Origin: Flavobacteriales bacterium
Lineage (GTDB): Bacteria > Bacteroidota > Bacteroidia > Flavobacteriales_D > Crocinitomicaceae
DNA length: 64,000 bases
Assembly: GCA_947470515.1 (NCBI GenBank)
Contig: CANITF010000009.1
Span: forward strand, 1-64,000
Reading direction: 5' to 3'
Position 1 is the stretch's first letter. The number at the start of each line of letters is the position of its first letter. A program made the position numbers and the translations under genes. The notes under the pieces were generated by a model, which saw only the letters and a program-made list of their open reading frames with translations, was not told the origin of the DNA and made no database searches. Positions 24,072-32,628 of this stretch are shown in pieces.

Positions 24072-25361
24072 ATGAGTAAAATGCCAGCAAATTTTATCGA
24101 AGAATTGAAATGGAGAGGAATGGTGCACGACATCATGCCTGGAACGGAAGAAGCACTGAATAAAAAAGTTTCTAGTGGATACATTGGTTTTGATCCAACG
24201 GCTGATTCATTGCACGTTGGACATTTAGTTCAAATCATGACGTTGGTTCATTTTCAGCGTGCTGGTCACAAGCCATTTGCATTGGTTGGTGGTGCAACAG
24301 GAATGGTTGGCGATCCTTCTGGTAAATCGAAAGAAAGAAATTTGTTAGATGCAGATACATTGAATCACAATGTTGCTTGTGTTAAAGGGCAATTAGAAAA
24401 ATTCTTAGATTTCAACAGTGGTGAAAATTCAGCAGAGATGGTGAACAACTATGATTGGTTCAAGGATATGAGTTTTTTGGATTTCATCCGTGATGTTGGA
24501 AAACACATTTCAGTAAATTATATGATGTCGAAAGATTCTGTTAAGTCGCGACTTGAAACAGGAATGTCATTTACAGAGTTTTCTTATCAACTTGTTCAAG
24601 GGTACGATTTCTATTATTTGAATCAACATAAAGGGTGTATTTTACAATGCGGTGGTTCTGATCAATGGGGAAATATTGTAACTGGCACTGAATTAATCAG
24701 AAGAAAAGGTGGGGGAGAAGCGTATGCTGTAACAACTCCGTTAATCAAAAAAGCAGACGGAACGAAGTTTGGAAAAACGGAAGGTGGAAGTGTTTGGTTG
24801 GATCCTGAAAAAACATCTCCTTATGAGTTTTACCAATTTTGGTTGAATTCTAGTGATGCCGATTCTGTGAATTACATTCGAATTTTCACCTTGAAAGCGC
24901 AAAGTGAAATTGAAGCGCTAGAAAAAGAACATAATGAAGCACCACATTTACGCATTTTGCAAAAAGCAATAGCTGAAGACATTACAATTCGTGTTCATGG
25001 AGAAGATGCTTTGAAAACGGCTATTCTTGCCTCTAATATATTATTTGGAAAATCAACTTCAGAGGATTTAAAGTCACTTTCGGAAAAAGATTTCTTTACG
25101 ATTTTTGACGGTGTGACTCAAGCAACAATCAGTCGAGCTGAGTTTGGAACTTCTTTTTCAATTGTCGAAGCATTAGCTGGTAAGGCAGGATTTTTATCTT
25201 CTAACGGTGAAGCACGTCGTGAATTAAAAGCAAATGCGATTTCAGTGAACAAAGAAAAAGTAGGCGAAGAATTTATGTTGACGAGTGAAAACTTAATCAA
25301 TGACAAATATGTGTTGTTGGGGAAGGGGAAGAAGACGAATTATATTTTGGTGGTCGAGTGA
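24072..25361 (+). CDS. tyrS: Tyrosyl-tRNA synthetase
   Basis: Class I aminoacyl-tRNA synthetase charging tRNA-Tyr, 429 aa. The Rossmann domain has the HIGH-type motif HVGH (DSLHVGHLVQ) and the KMSKS-type loop KFGKTEGG. Tyrosine-binding residues lie in FTEFSYQLVQGYDF and CGGSDQWGNI. A C-terminal S4-like domain ends the protein (INDKYVLLGKGKKTNYIL). Likely monocistronic. Confidence 0.96.
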   Translation: MSKMPANFIEELKWRGMVHDIMPGTEEALNKKVSSGYIGFDPTADSLHVGHLVQIMTLVHFQRAGHKPFALVGGATGMVGDPSGKSKERNLLDADTLNHNVACVKGQLEKFLDFNSGENSAEMVNNYDWFKDMSFLDFIRDVGKHISVNYMMSKDSVKSRLETGMSFTEFSYQLVQGYDFYYLNQHKGCILQCGGSDQWGNIVTGTELIRRKGGGEAYAVTTPLIKKADGTKFGKTEGGSVWLDPEKTSPYEFYQFWLNSSDADSVNYIRIFTLKAQSEIEALEKEHNEAPHLRILQKAIAEDITIRVHGEDALKTAILASNILFGKSTSEDLKSLSEKDFFTIFDGVTQATISRAEFGTSFSIVEALAGKAGFLSSNGEARRELKANAISVNKEKVGEEFMLTSENLINDKYVLLGKGKKTNYILVVE

Positions 25362-25396
25362 TTATTTAAATGATTTACAGCTATTAAATATAGCAA

Positions 25397-25440
25397 TTTT
25401 CCAAAATAGCTATATTACGTAGAAAGTCTGTTTTTATTGA
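25397..25440. repeat. 44-bp direct repeat, left copy
   Basis: TTTTCCAAAATAGCTATATT and the following 24 bases match the right copy at 25849-25892 at 43 of 44 positions, in the same orientation. It lies just past the stop codon of the winged-helix gene. Confidence 0.92.
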
Positions 25441-25461
25441 CCTACAGGTCTACTTGGATTT

Positions 25462-25755
25462 TTAATCCCGTAAAAAGAAATTTATTTCATCCAGAATTTC
25501 AGGAACTAAATTTATGCGATATTCATGATGAAAATATTGAAATTCAACAATGTTTGCAGATTTTAGTTTAACCAAATGATCATGAACAGTAGTAGATGAA
25601 AGATTTAAAACGGACATAAAATCTACATTTCTTAAATATGGGTTTTCTTTGAGTGTTTTAATAATTGTGATTCTTGCTGGATGACCAAGTGCATTAGCAA
25701 GTTGAGCCAATTGAATGTTTTCAGTAGAATAATGATTGATTTTTGATGCGCCCAT
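25462..25755 (-). CDS. Small winged-helix (ArsR-like) transcriptional regulator
   Basis: 97 aa, essentially one winged helix-turn-helix: QLANALGHPARITIIKTL, then NVDFMSVLNLSSTTVHDHLV as the recognition helix and a wing with YHHEYRINL. No metal-binding Cys motif of ArsR sensors is present. The gene is bracketed by nearly perfect 44-bp direct repeats, and the palindrome AAAATAGCTATTTT lies 84 bases upstream of its ATG, a good autoregulatory operator candidate. It stands alone between tyrS and truA and has no evident effector gene next to it. Confidence 0.85.
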   Translation of the reverse strand: MGASKINHYSTENIQLAQLANALGHPARITIIKTLKENPYLRNVDFMSVLNLSSTTVHDHLVKLKSANIVEFQYFHHEYRINLVPEILDEINFFLRD

Positions 25756-25838
25756 AAATTGTATTTGAAATGATTTTCTATTGAATATAAGAAAAAAGTT
25801 TAGTATTTCAATAACAATTAGCGTATTTCTAATTTTCC

Positions 25839-25852
25839 AAAATAGCTATTTT
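25839..25852. promoter_or_regulatory. Perfect 14-bp palindrome, candidate operator
   Basis: AAAATAGCTATTTT is a perfect palindrome (extending to GGAAAATAGCTATTTTCC-like flanks only on the right). It arises from a 16-base tandem duplication of TTTTCCAAAATAGCTA at 25833-25864. Its place upstream of the winged-helix gene fits a dimeric repressor site (inference). Confidence 0.5.
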
Positions 25853-25892
25853 CCAAAATAGCTATATTACGTAGAAAGTCTATTTTTATTGA
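25849..25892. repeat. 44-bp direct repeat, right copy
   Basis: Matches 25397-25440 except for one base (A at 25882 for G at 25430). It lies between the end of truA and the start of the winged-helix gene; with the left copy it encloses that gene in a ~500-bp unit. Confidence 0.92.
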
Positions 25893-25896
25893 TCCT

Positions 25897-26628
25897 TCAA
25901 TACTCAATCTCCCACAAAAACAATCCACGTGCCGGAACCGATGTCGATGCTGCTTGACGATTTTTTGCGTCAATAATTTCATTTATCGCTTCCGGTTCAA
26001 TTTTACCTGCACCAACTTCAATCAGAGTTCCAACTGTTGCACGAACCATATTGCGCAAAAAACGATCTGCACTAATTTCAAAATAAAGTTGATTCCCATC
26101 TTCTACCCAATGCGCTTTATCAATCGTGCAAATATTGGTTTTAACGTCAGTATGTAATTTAGATAAAGAAGTAAAATCTTTTGTTCCAATCAATAATTGA
26201 GCAGCTTCATTCATTTTAGAAATGTCCAATCTTTGTGGAAAGTACCAACTCGTTTCAGTGATAAAAGGATCTTTTTTTTGATGCATAAAATAACGATACG
26301 TGCGCCTTTTCGCATCGAAACGTGCATGTTTTTCGCTGTCAACTAATTCTGCATTATGGACAACAATTGAATCTGGTAACATGCGATTCAATTTGAAAAC
26401 AAATTGATCAATGGAATCTACCGGTTCTAAATCAACATGAAAATAATATTCTTTGGCATGAACGCCTGTGTCTGTTCTACCGCATCCAAGAATTGTTATT
26501 GGCTTTAAAGAATACATTTTTGAAAGCGCATTTTCAATAACCTCTTGCACAGAAATTTCTTTTGGTTGACGTTGCCAGCCGAAATAATTTGTCCCTTTGT
26601 AAGAAATATTGATAAAATACCTGTTCAT
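25897..26628 (-). CDS. truA: tRNA pseudouridine(38-40) synthase TruA
   Basis: 243 aa. Makes pseudouridine at positions 38-40 of the anticodon stem. The catalytic Asp lies in CGRTDTGVHA (about residue 52). Other family marks are YFGWQRQP, RRTYRYFMH and FLRNMVRATVGTLIEVG. Its 3' end abuts the right 44-bp repeat by 4 bases. Probably monocistronic. Confidence 0.96.
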   Translation of the reverse strand: MNRYFINISYKGTNYFGWQRQPKEISVQEVIENALSKMYSLKPITILGCGRTDTGVHAKEYYFHVDLEPVDSIDQFVFKLNRMLPDSIVVHNAELVDSEKHARFDAKRRTYRYFMHQKKDPFITETSWYFPQRLDISKMNEAAQLLIGTKDFTSLSKLHTDVKTNICTIDKAHWVEDGNQLYFEISADRFLRNMVRATVGTLIEVGAGKIEPEAINEIIDAKNRQAASTSVPARGLFLWEIEY

Positions 26629-26668
26629 TCAACAAAAGTACTATTTCTTGTGGTTCTATAAGTTGTAA

Positions 26669-26714
26669 GCCACAGATGCACTGATTAAATTTTTCTAATC
26701 TGTGTATCTGTGGC
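26669..26714. repeat. Imperfect 19-bp palindrome (CCACAGAT family)
   Basis: GCCACAGATGCACTGATTA (26669-26687) and its near reverse complement (26696-26714, two mismatches) enclose the loop AATTTTTC. It lies between truA and the MuiA-family gene, both on the minus strand, upstream of truA. It lacks the T-run of a terminator. The wording CCACAGAT...ATCTGTGG resembles short palindromes I have seen scattered in Bacteroidota genomes. Confidence 0.7.
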
Positions 26715-26755
26715 AATTATTAAATATTGCAACTGGCCTTTAAGGCTAAAATTGC

Positions 26756-28744
26756 TTATTCAATGTATAAGACACTTCCATGCAAATAATCAACTGAATA
26801 ATTGAATAACAATGATTTACTTTGAGATGAATTCAACAAGAAATTCCAAGTTAAAATCCCTGTATTTTCGTCAAATTTAGCATCTGTATAATCACCATTT
26901 TTTACTTTGATGTCGTTATTTGTTGAAATTGGGAATTGGTCTTTAATAATAATTGGAATTAGTGCTCCACCATTATTTTTCACTTTGATTTCCCATGTAA
27001 CTTCAAACTTTTGACGAGAACCAATGGTTCTATTTGTACTTTTTTCTTGAATACGTTTGCGTTCAATCTGAATTTTGTTGTCTTTTCCTAAAGAGAAGGA
27101 TAAGGTGTCTTTCGTTGAATTAACATCGATAAATGTTTTCCCGATAAATGTTCCATCGAAATATAAATTTGATTCACCATTTAATAAATTCAATTTTTCC
27201 CAGCCTGATACTTGTGCTGCTAGATAAACCGATGGATCCATTTTTGGCGCAGCATGGTATTCATACTTAGCAGGTAATTCATACGTTGCAATTTGAACAC
27301 GGTGATCAATGCCATCAGAAGGAATCGTAAATTTAGACTGAATAGCATATTCCATGCGTAAATCTTTTTGTGTAGCGACACTCACTGCATTGGATGAGTA
27401 ATTGTAAGACTCTCCAGATGATGCACCTGCTAAATTTGAATTATATGCAGCAGAGTAATCTTTATCTGCTTTTCTTTTTCTGCCTCCTCTTCTATTAGAA
27501 CTAAATAAACCTTCTTGGTTACTTGTTGATTTAGAAACACTCATTACATCCGCAACTTCATAATCATAACTTTCAGCGGAAATCATAACTTCTTCCAAAA
27601 CCAATTCTTGAGAATGAATAAAGAATTTCAAATACGGAGCAGTGATTCCTAACTGAACTGGATTGTATCCAACATAATTTGCTGAAACAAATTTTTCACC
27701 ACGAGGAACAATAACTTCGAATTTACCATCAAAGTCAGTTACTGCGCCAACGTTTGGATTAGAAGGGAAAGAGATTTTTGCAAAAGGCAATGGTTCACCA
27801 GTCGATGCATCAATAACTTCACCACGTAATTTTTCACCTGAATAATCATTTTGAGGAATCTGACGCTGGTAAACTTGTTTTTGTGGAGGATAATTATAGT
27901 AAGTCAAATACCAAGGATTTAAAGTCGGCTCTTTTGAATTTTCATAAGGATCATTGGTTGAAAGCACCAAATCAATATTGTTCCAAGAAATACCAGAAGT
28001 TTGACTCACCAATGCTTTTGCTTCTAAACGAACTGGCTGACCTATACCATCACTGCGCATGTCATAATAAGGTTTCCAAGATGCATTTGGTGTAATATAC
28101 GTAAAGAAAAATTCTCCTTTCGTTGCTTTTTCAACGTCTATTTCGACGATTATTTCAGTGAAGTTTGTAACTGGTTTACTGCGCTGACTAGTAATCTCTT
28201 GTTCAATTCGATTCATTTCCTTGTTCAAATCTTCCAACTGATTATAGATGGCAGATTGACGCGTATTAATTTCTGTAAGTTTTAAATGCATGAACGCAAA
28301 AGCTTCTTTTAATTCAGCTACTTTTAATCCATCAGCATTTCCTTTTAAATCACGATTTTTCAAAAGTAAATTTTTGTCCAACGCTAAAATGTCGTATTCA
28401 TCTCGTAAAATTTGATCTTGAAGTTCTAATTTATGTTTTTTGGTATTCAAACTTGCAATTTCTTCGTTGGACATTTTTAAATCTTCGAAGTTCTTGCGCG
28501 TTCGAACGGAAAGGATTGTCATGTCACCAATTGCTTTAACTTGAACCGAATTAGGATCTAAAAAATCTGTTAATTTCTCAAAAATAATTTCTTGCTTTCC
28601 GGGTTTCAAATCGGTAGATTTTTGATGTTCTATTTGTGCTCCCTGGAAGAAGACGGTTACTTTCTTAATTTCAGAAGGTAACGTAGTTTCTTTTTGACCG
28701 AAAGAAATAATTGAAATTAGGATAAAGAGAAAAGTTGTTTTCAT
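26756..28744 (-). CDS. MuiA/DUF4139-family protein with inserted CarboxypepD-reg-like domain
   Basis: 662 aa, exported (signal peptide MKTTFLFILISIISFGQ). A DUF4140-type N-terminus (residues ~20-115, KKVTVFFQGAQIEH) and a coiled coil (~85-205) precede a DUF4139 beta-rich region (SWKPYYDMRSDG, ending SVDYLHGSVLYIE). Inside DUF4139, about residues 305-385, sits a carboxypeptidase-regulatory-like domain (LRGEVIDASTGEPLPFAKI), followed by a basic, Ser-rich linker (RRGGRKRK). The family is named for a mucoidy-related protein, but its biochemical role is unknown. A terminator of the upstream gene precedes it, so it has its own promoter. Confidence 0.82.
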   Translation of the reverse strand: MKTTFLFILISIISFGQKETTLPSEIKKVTVFFQGAQIEHQKSTDLKPGKQEIIFEKLTDFLDPNSVQVKAIGDMTILSVRTRKNFEDLKMSNEEIASLNTKKHKLELQDQILRDEYDILALDKNLLLKNRDLKGNADGLKVAELKEAFAFMHLKLTEINTRQSAIYNQLEDLNKEMNRIEQEITSQRSKPVTNFTEIIVEIDVEKATKGEFFFTYITPNASWKPYYDMRSDGIGQPVRLEAKALVSQTSGISWNNIDLVLSTNDPYENSKEPTLNPWYLTYYNYPPQKQVYQRQIPQNDYSGEKLRGEVIDASTGEPLPFAKISFPSNPNVGAVTDFDGKFEVIVPRGEKFVSANYVGYNPVQLGITAPYLKFFIHSQELVLEEVMISAESYDYEVADVMSVSKSTSNQEGLFSSNRRGGRKRKADKDYSAAYNSNLAGASSGESYNYSSNAVSVATQKDLRMEYAIQSKFTIPSDGIDHRVQIATYELPAKYEYHAAPKMDPSVYLAAQVSGWEKLNLLNGESNLYFDGTFIGKTFIDVNSTKDTLSFSLGKDNKIQIERKRIQEKSTNRTIGSRQKFEVTWEIKVKNNGGALIPIIIKDQFPISTNNDIKVKNGDYTDAKFDENTGILTWNFLLNSSQSKSLLFNYSVDYLHGSVLYIE

Positions 28745-28762
28745 AGTTTAAAATTTAAGTTA

Positions 28763-28794
28763 TAAAAAAAGCACCACTTGAAAGGTGGTGCTTT
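28763..28794 (-). terminator. Rho-independent terminator of the TPR-propeller gene
   Basis: A perfect 10-bp stem AAAGCACCAC/GTGGTGCTTT (28768-28777 with 28785-28794) is followed on the minus strand by seven T. It lies 37 bases past the stop codon of the gene at 28831. Confidence 0.88.
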
Positions 28795-28830
28795 CAGGAT
28801 GCACTTACACCCTTAATTCCATAAAGTTCA

Positions 28831-30201
28831 TTATTTTCCTGTTTGCATAACGAAATTTGTCATGTCCACCTCATATAAATCCATACTTGCTTTTTGACCA
28901 ATAATTTCAAAACTTGACATTACGGCTTTGTTCATTTCAGGATAATATTGAAAATGTGAATCGTTATTAACTGTGTTTACGATAATCCCTAGGTTGATTG
29001 GGTCTCCCCAAGTTGAACCTAAATTTTCAACAACATAAATATCCAATCCACCCATTCCTTGACGACCATCTGAACTGAAAAATAAATAGCGTCCATCTCC
29101 AGAAATGAAAGGAGTAGTTTCTCTTCCTATTGTGTTGATTGTAAAAGGCAATGGTTTAGCTTCACCCCATGATTTTCCTGCTTTTTGAGAAACATATATA
29201 TCAGTAGAACTTTTATCTCCCTTTCGATCAGAAACAAAATACATCGTATTCCCATCATTCGTCATTGTTGCAGATCCCTCAAAGAAAGAGGTGTTAACAG
29301 ACTTAGAGTTTATTCTTTTTGGAGTTGACCATTTTCCTTTTGTACTCATTTCAAAAGTAAAAATATCTGACCCTTTGGTCGTCTTTTTCGCATTTGTAGC
29401 AGTAGTGTTTACAGTCATTAAACCTTGCATTCCGTCTCTTGAAATAAATGTGATTGCATCAAAACCATCAGAATTAATTCTACCTAATTCATTGGTTAAA
29501 CTGTCCCAATCTTGGGTATCATTATTCCAAACAGCACAATAAGTGTCTTCAAAAAATTCCTGATCATCTGGATTCATACTCCCTCCTTTTGTGTCACTTC
29601 TTCGAGATGTAAAATATAAGTTTTTTCCATCCCCAGTTATGATAGGACAATAGTCACCATAACCAGAATTAATTGTTTTAATATCAACTCGTTTTGATTT
29701 ATTTGGGCTAGCTAATTCTGCTTTTGCAAACAAACATTGCTCAATTCTTAATTGTAATTGCAAGTCTTTTAAACGACTAGCTGAAAGTTTCGTAATAGCA
29801 ATGTTGTAATTGAACATCGCTGAGTCAAGATTTCCAATTCGGTGATAAGATCTACCTAGTAATTCATAGACATCTGCATCAATTTCATCATCATCCAAAG
29901 TTACTGCTTCGCTGGCATATTTTAATGCCAATCCATAATTGTTCATGGCATAATGACACTGACTTACCCAGTATGGTGCTCGCCAAGTGTATGGGTCTTT
30001 TACTGCGGCTTCTCTAAATTTTACCAAGGCATCACGCACTTTTCCCTCATTAAATTGAGTTTTTCCTTCTTCGATCATTAATAGTGCTGTCGTTTTATCA
30101 ACAATGCTACTTACGGTATCTGGTGGTGAAACAAAATTTCTTGAAAAAAGTGTTTGAGTGGATAAAACCAATAAAAACAAGGAAAAACAAATTTTAAACA
30201 T
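28831..30201 (-). CDS. TPR plus PD40 beta-propeller envelope protein
   Basis: 456 aa from the ATG at 30201, chosen over an upstream TTG because MFKICFSLFLLVLSTQTLF is a signal peptide. TPR-like helices (about residues 40-170: GKTQFNEGKVRDALVKFREA, NYGLALKYASEAV, DSAMFNYNIAI) precede PD40/WD40-like strands (YCPIITGDGKNLYFTSRRSD, TMTNDGNTMYFVSDRKGD, PFISGDGRYLFFSSDGRQG). The layout matches the first half of PorE-type T9SS proteins, but the C-terminal OmpA peptidoglycan-binding domain is missing; the protein ends soon after the propeller. Role inferred as envelope scaffold. Confidence 0.8.
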   Translation of the reverse strand: MFKICFSLFLLVLSTQTLFSRNFVSPPDTVSSIVDKTTALLMIEEGKTQFNEGKVRDALVKFREAAVKDPYTWRAPYWVSQCHYAMNNYGLALKYASEAVTLDDDEIDADVYELLGRSYHRIGNLDSAMFNYNIAITKLSASRLKDLQLQLRIEQCLFAKAELASPNKSKRVDIKTINSGYGDYCPIITGDGKNLYFTSRRSDTKGGSMNPDDQEFFEDTYCAVWNNDTQDWDSLTNELGRINSDGFDAITFISRDGMQGLMTVNTTATNAKKTTKGSDIFTFEMSTKGKWSTPKRINSKSVNTSFFEGSATMTNDGNTMYFVSDRKGDKSSTDIYVSQKAGKSWGEAKPLPFTINTIGRETTPFISGDGRYLFFSSDGRQGMGGLDIYVVENLGSTWGDPINLGIIVNTVNNDSHFQYYPEMNKAVMSSFEIIGQKASMDLYEVDMTNFVMQTGK

Positions 30202-30312
30202 AGTTTTCTGAATTGTGTAAACGTTATATTCTTTAAAAGAATTTACAAAAGAAAGCAATTTTTACGTCTCATGGAAATTTGCGTGATACTATTTTACTGG
30301 GTTTCAGTTTTT

Positions 30313-31146
30313 TTACTTTTTCTTTCTGATTAATTTTAAATCGACAAGTTCATTCATACCAATAGTTGAAGCAACAATTGCTAAAATTGGTGCTGTTGAA
30401 GCAGAAATCCAAAGCGTAATATGTATAATAAATTGTCCTAGTCCAAAGAATAATCCATTCTGTTTAAATCCAGATAAATTGAAAATTATATGAATATCTA
30501 CCGGCACAAGAATTAAAAGCGAATAAATAAGCCCAATTGAAACGGCAAAACCACTATGCTGTCTCACAAAAATGATACTTTCATTTATATTTAATTTCCT
30601 CCTTTCGTTTACATAATCCATGAAACTAAACCCGTAATAATAGAAAGCGATGACAAAAATAAGGTAAAATACAGGTGAACTTTTCGGATCTTGCCATCCA
30701 ATCATTGAGACGAAAAAAATGATGATAAAGAAGAGATATTGCCAAAAGAAATTCCTTAAAACAATTCGTATTCCGCGCTTTATATCTCTTAAAAATTGAT
30801 TCAAATCAAATGGGTATTTATTTCCCGTTAATATTCTTTCAGTTTTTTGACTTAGATGGGCAAGAAGGGGAGACAGAATTATCACTACAACATATTTCGC
30901 AAAGTTCATTAAAAGCAAGGCAATGGAAATTTCAAAAAGTAGTTGAATCATTTGCCAAACAATCTCATTCATGTTTTCAACTTGAGGAACAAATGTTCTT
31001 TGTTGAATAATTGCACCTATTTTATAAATACCAAGCATGAAAATTGCCGGAATCAAAATATACCAATAGAATTTTTGTTCTTTTATGAAAAGGATAGCCT
31101 TCCAATAGCTTTTCAGCCCTAAGAAAAAATGAGTCAAAAATTTCAT
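30313..31146 (-). CDS. EI24/CysZ-like inner-membrane protein
   Basis: 277 aa from the ATG at 31146 (an upstream TTG would add two residues). About six membrane segments (FYWYILIPAIFMLGIYKIG, LFFIIIFFVSMIGW, PVFYLIFVIAFYYYGFSF and others) and the EI24 pattern YYGFSFMDYVNERRKL are visible. CysZ is a sulfate permease in enteric bacteria; whether this relative carries sulfate is unknown. Divergent from purB across 116 bases. Confidence 0.8.
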   Translation of the reverse strand: MKFLTHFFLGLKSYWKAILFIKEQKFYWYILIPAIFMLGIYKIGAIIQQRTFVPQVENMNEIVWQMIQLLFEISIALLLMNFAKYVVVIILSPLLAHLSQKTERILTGNKYPFDLNQFLRDIKRGIRIVLRNFFWQYLFFIIIFFVSMIGWQDPKSSPVFYLIFVIAFYYYGFSFMDYVNERRKLNINESIIFVRQHSGFAVSIGLIYSLLILVPVDIHIIFNLSGFKQNGLFFGLGQFIIHITLWISASTAPILAIVASTIGMNELVDLKLIRKKK

Positions 31147-31199
31147 AGTCAAAAATAATCAAACTGAAAGTATAAGACGAAGATTACTTAGGGTTTTGT

Positions 31200-31207
31200 T
31201 ATCTTTG
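31200..31207 (+). promoter_or_regulatory. -7 box TATCTTTG upstream of purB
   Basis: TATCTTTG matches TAnnTTTG, 55 bases before the purB ATG, predicting a start near 31214. No convincing -33 TTG is seen at the usual distance. Confidence 0.45.
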
Positions 31208-31262
31208 TACTTTATAACTAAAATGAACCTTAAATGGCTATAATTCATCTAATTAAGTAAAA

Positions 31263-32618
31263 ATGGAATTCAGTAGTTTGACAGCAATTTCTCCTATTGA
31301 CGGAAGATATCAAGCAAAAACAAAAGAATTACAACCGTATTTCTCGGAATTTGGACTAATAAAATATCGAGTTCTTGTTGAAGTAGAATATTTTATTGCT
31401 TTAGTAGAGTCAGGAATTGAACCATTAAAATCCTTTCCTAAAAATTCTTTTTCCGCTTTACGTGAATTATACACCAATTTCTCTGAACAAGATGCAAACT
31501 GGATCAAAGACACTGAAAAAGTCACGAATCACGATGTTAAGGCTGTTGAGTATTTCTTAAAAGAAAAATTGACGAACCTGGGATTGACTGAATATTTAGA
31601 ATTCGTTCATTTTGGCTTGACGTCTCAAGATATTAATAATACATCAATTCCATTATCTTTAAAGGATGCACTGACAGAGCAATATTATCCGCTAATTGAA
31701 AAATTAATTGAAAAATTGGAATTGCTTCAAACTACTTGGAAAGATATTCCGATGCTCGCAAGAACTCATGGTCAACCAGCTTCTCCAACGCGATTAGGAA
31801 AAGAAATTAAGGTTTTTTCTGAACGATTATCTATTCAATTAAAACAATTAAAAGCTGTCCCTTTTTCTGCAAAATTTGGAGGAGCAACGGGAAATTTAAA
31901 TGCGCATCATGTTGCTTTTCCAAATCACGATTGGGTAGCTTTTGCTAACAATTATGTCAATACTATTCTTAAATTAGATAGAAGTCAAACAACTACGCAA
32001 ATTGAACATTACGATAATTTAGCAGCGCTATTTGATACGATGAAACGCATTAACACGATTATTTTAGATTTAGATCGTGATATGTGGACGTATATTTCAA
32101 TGGAATATTTTAAACAGAAATTGAAAGAAGGAGAAATTGGTTCGTCTGCCATGCCACATAAAGTGAATCCTATTGATTTTGAAAATTCAGAAGGAAACAT
32201 TGGCATTGCAAATGCTCTTTTTGAACATTTAGCAGCAAAACTTCCAGTTTCAAGATTGCAACGAGATTTAACTGATTCTACTGTTTTGAGAACTGTTGGA
32301 ATGCCAATCGCGCATACGTTTATTGCAATTAAATCAACCTATGCAGGCTTAGAAAAACTCTTGTTAAATGAAGCTGCTTTCCAGAAAGACTTAGCAAATA
32401 ATTGGGCAGTTGTGGCCGAAGCAATTCAAACAATATTGCGAAGAGAAGGATTTCCTAAACCGTATGAAGCATTGAAAGGTTTGACGCGAAAAAATGAAGC
32501 AGTAACAAAAGAAACTGTTCACCAATTTATAGAATCTTTGCCAATTTCAGAGAATCTAAAACTTGAATTAAAAAATATTACACCAGAAAATTTTACTGGA
32601 ATTCAATTAGTTTATTAA
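31263..32618 (+). CDS. purB: Adenylosuccinate lyase
   Basis: 451 aa. Cleaves SAICAR and adenylosuccinate, releasing fumarate, in purine synthesis. The fumarase/aspartase superfamily signature SSAMPHKVNPIDFENSEGN contains the mobile catalytic Ser loop; ARTHGQPASPTRLGKE and LTSQDINNTS carry the catalytic His and phosphate-binding residues. The N-terminal SPIDGRY is typical of the E. coli-like subgroup. The gene at 32629 follows after 10 bases and is probably co-transcribed. Confidence 0.97.
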   Translation: MEFSSLTAISPIDGRYQAKTKELQPYFSEFGLIKYRVLVEVEYFIALVESGIEPLKSFPKNSFSALRELYTNFSEQDANWIKDTEKVTNHDVKAVEYFLKEKLTNLGLTEYLEFVHFGLTSQDINNTSIPLSLKDALTEQYYPLIEKLIEKLELLQTTWKDIPMLARTHGQPASPTRLGKEIKVFSERLSIQLKQLKAVPFSAKFGGATGNLNAHHVAFPNHDWVAFANNYVNTILKLDRSQTTTQIEHYDNLAALFDTMKRINTIILDLDRDMWTYISMEYFKQKLKEGEIGSSAMPHKVNPIDFENSEGNIGIANALFEHLAAKLPVSRLQRDLTDSTVLRTVGMPIAHTFIAIKSTYAGLEKLLLNEAAFQKDLANNWAVVAEAIQTILRREGFPKPYEALKGLTRKNEAVTKETVHQFIESLPISENLKLELKNITPENFTGIQLVY

Positions 32619-32628
32619 AAAGTATATT

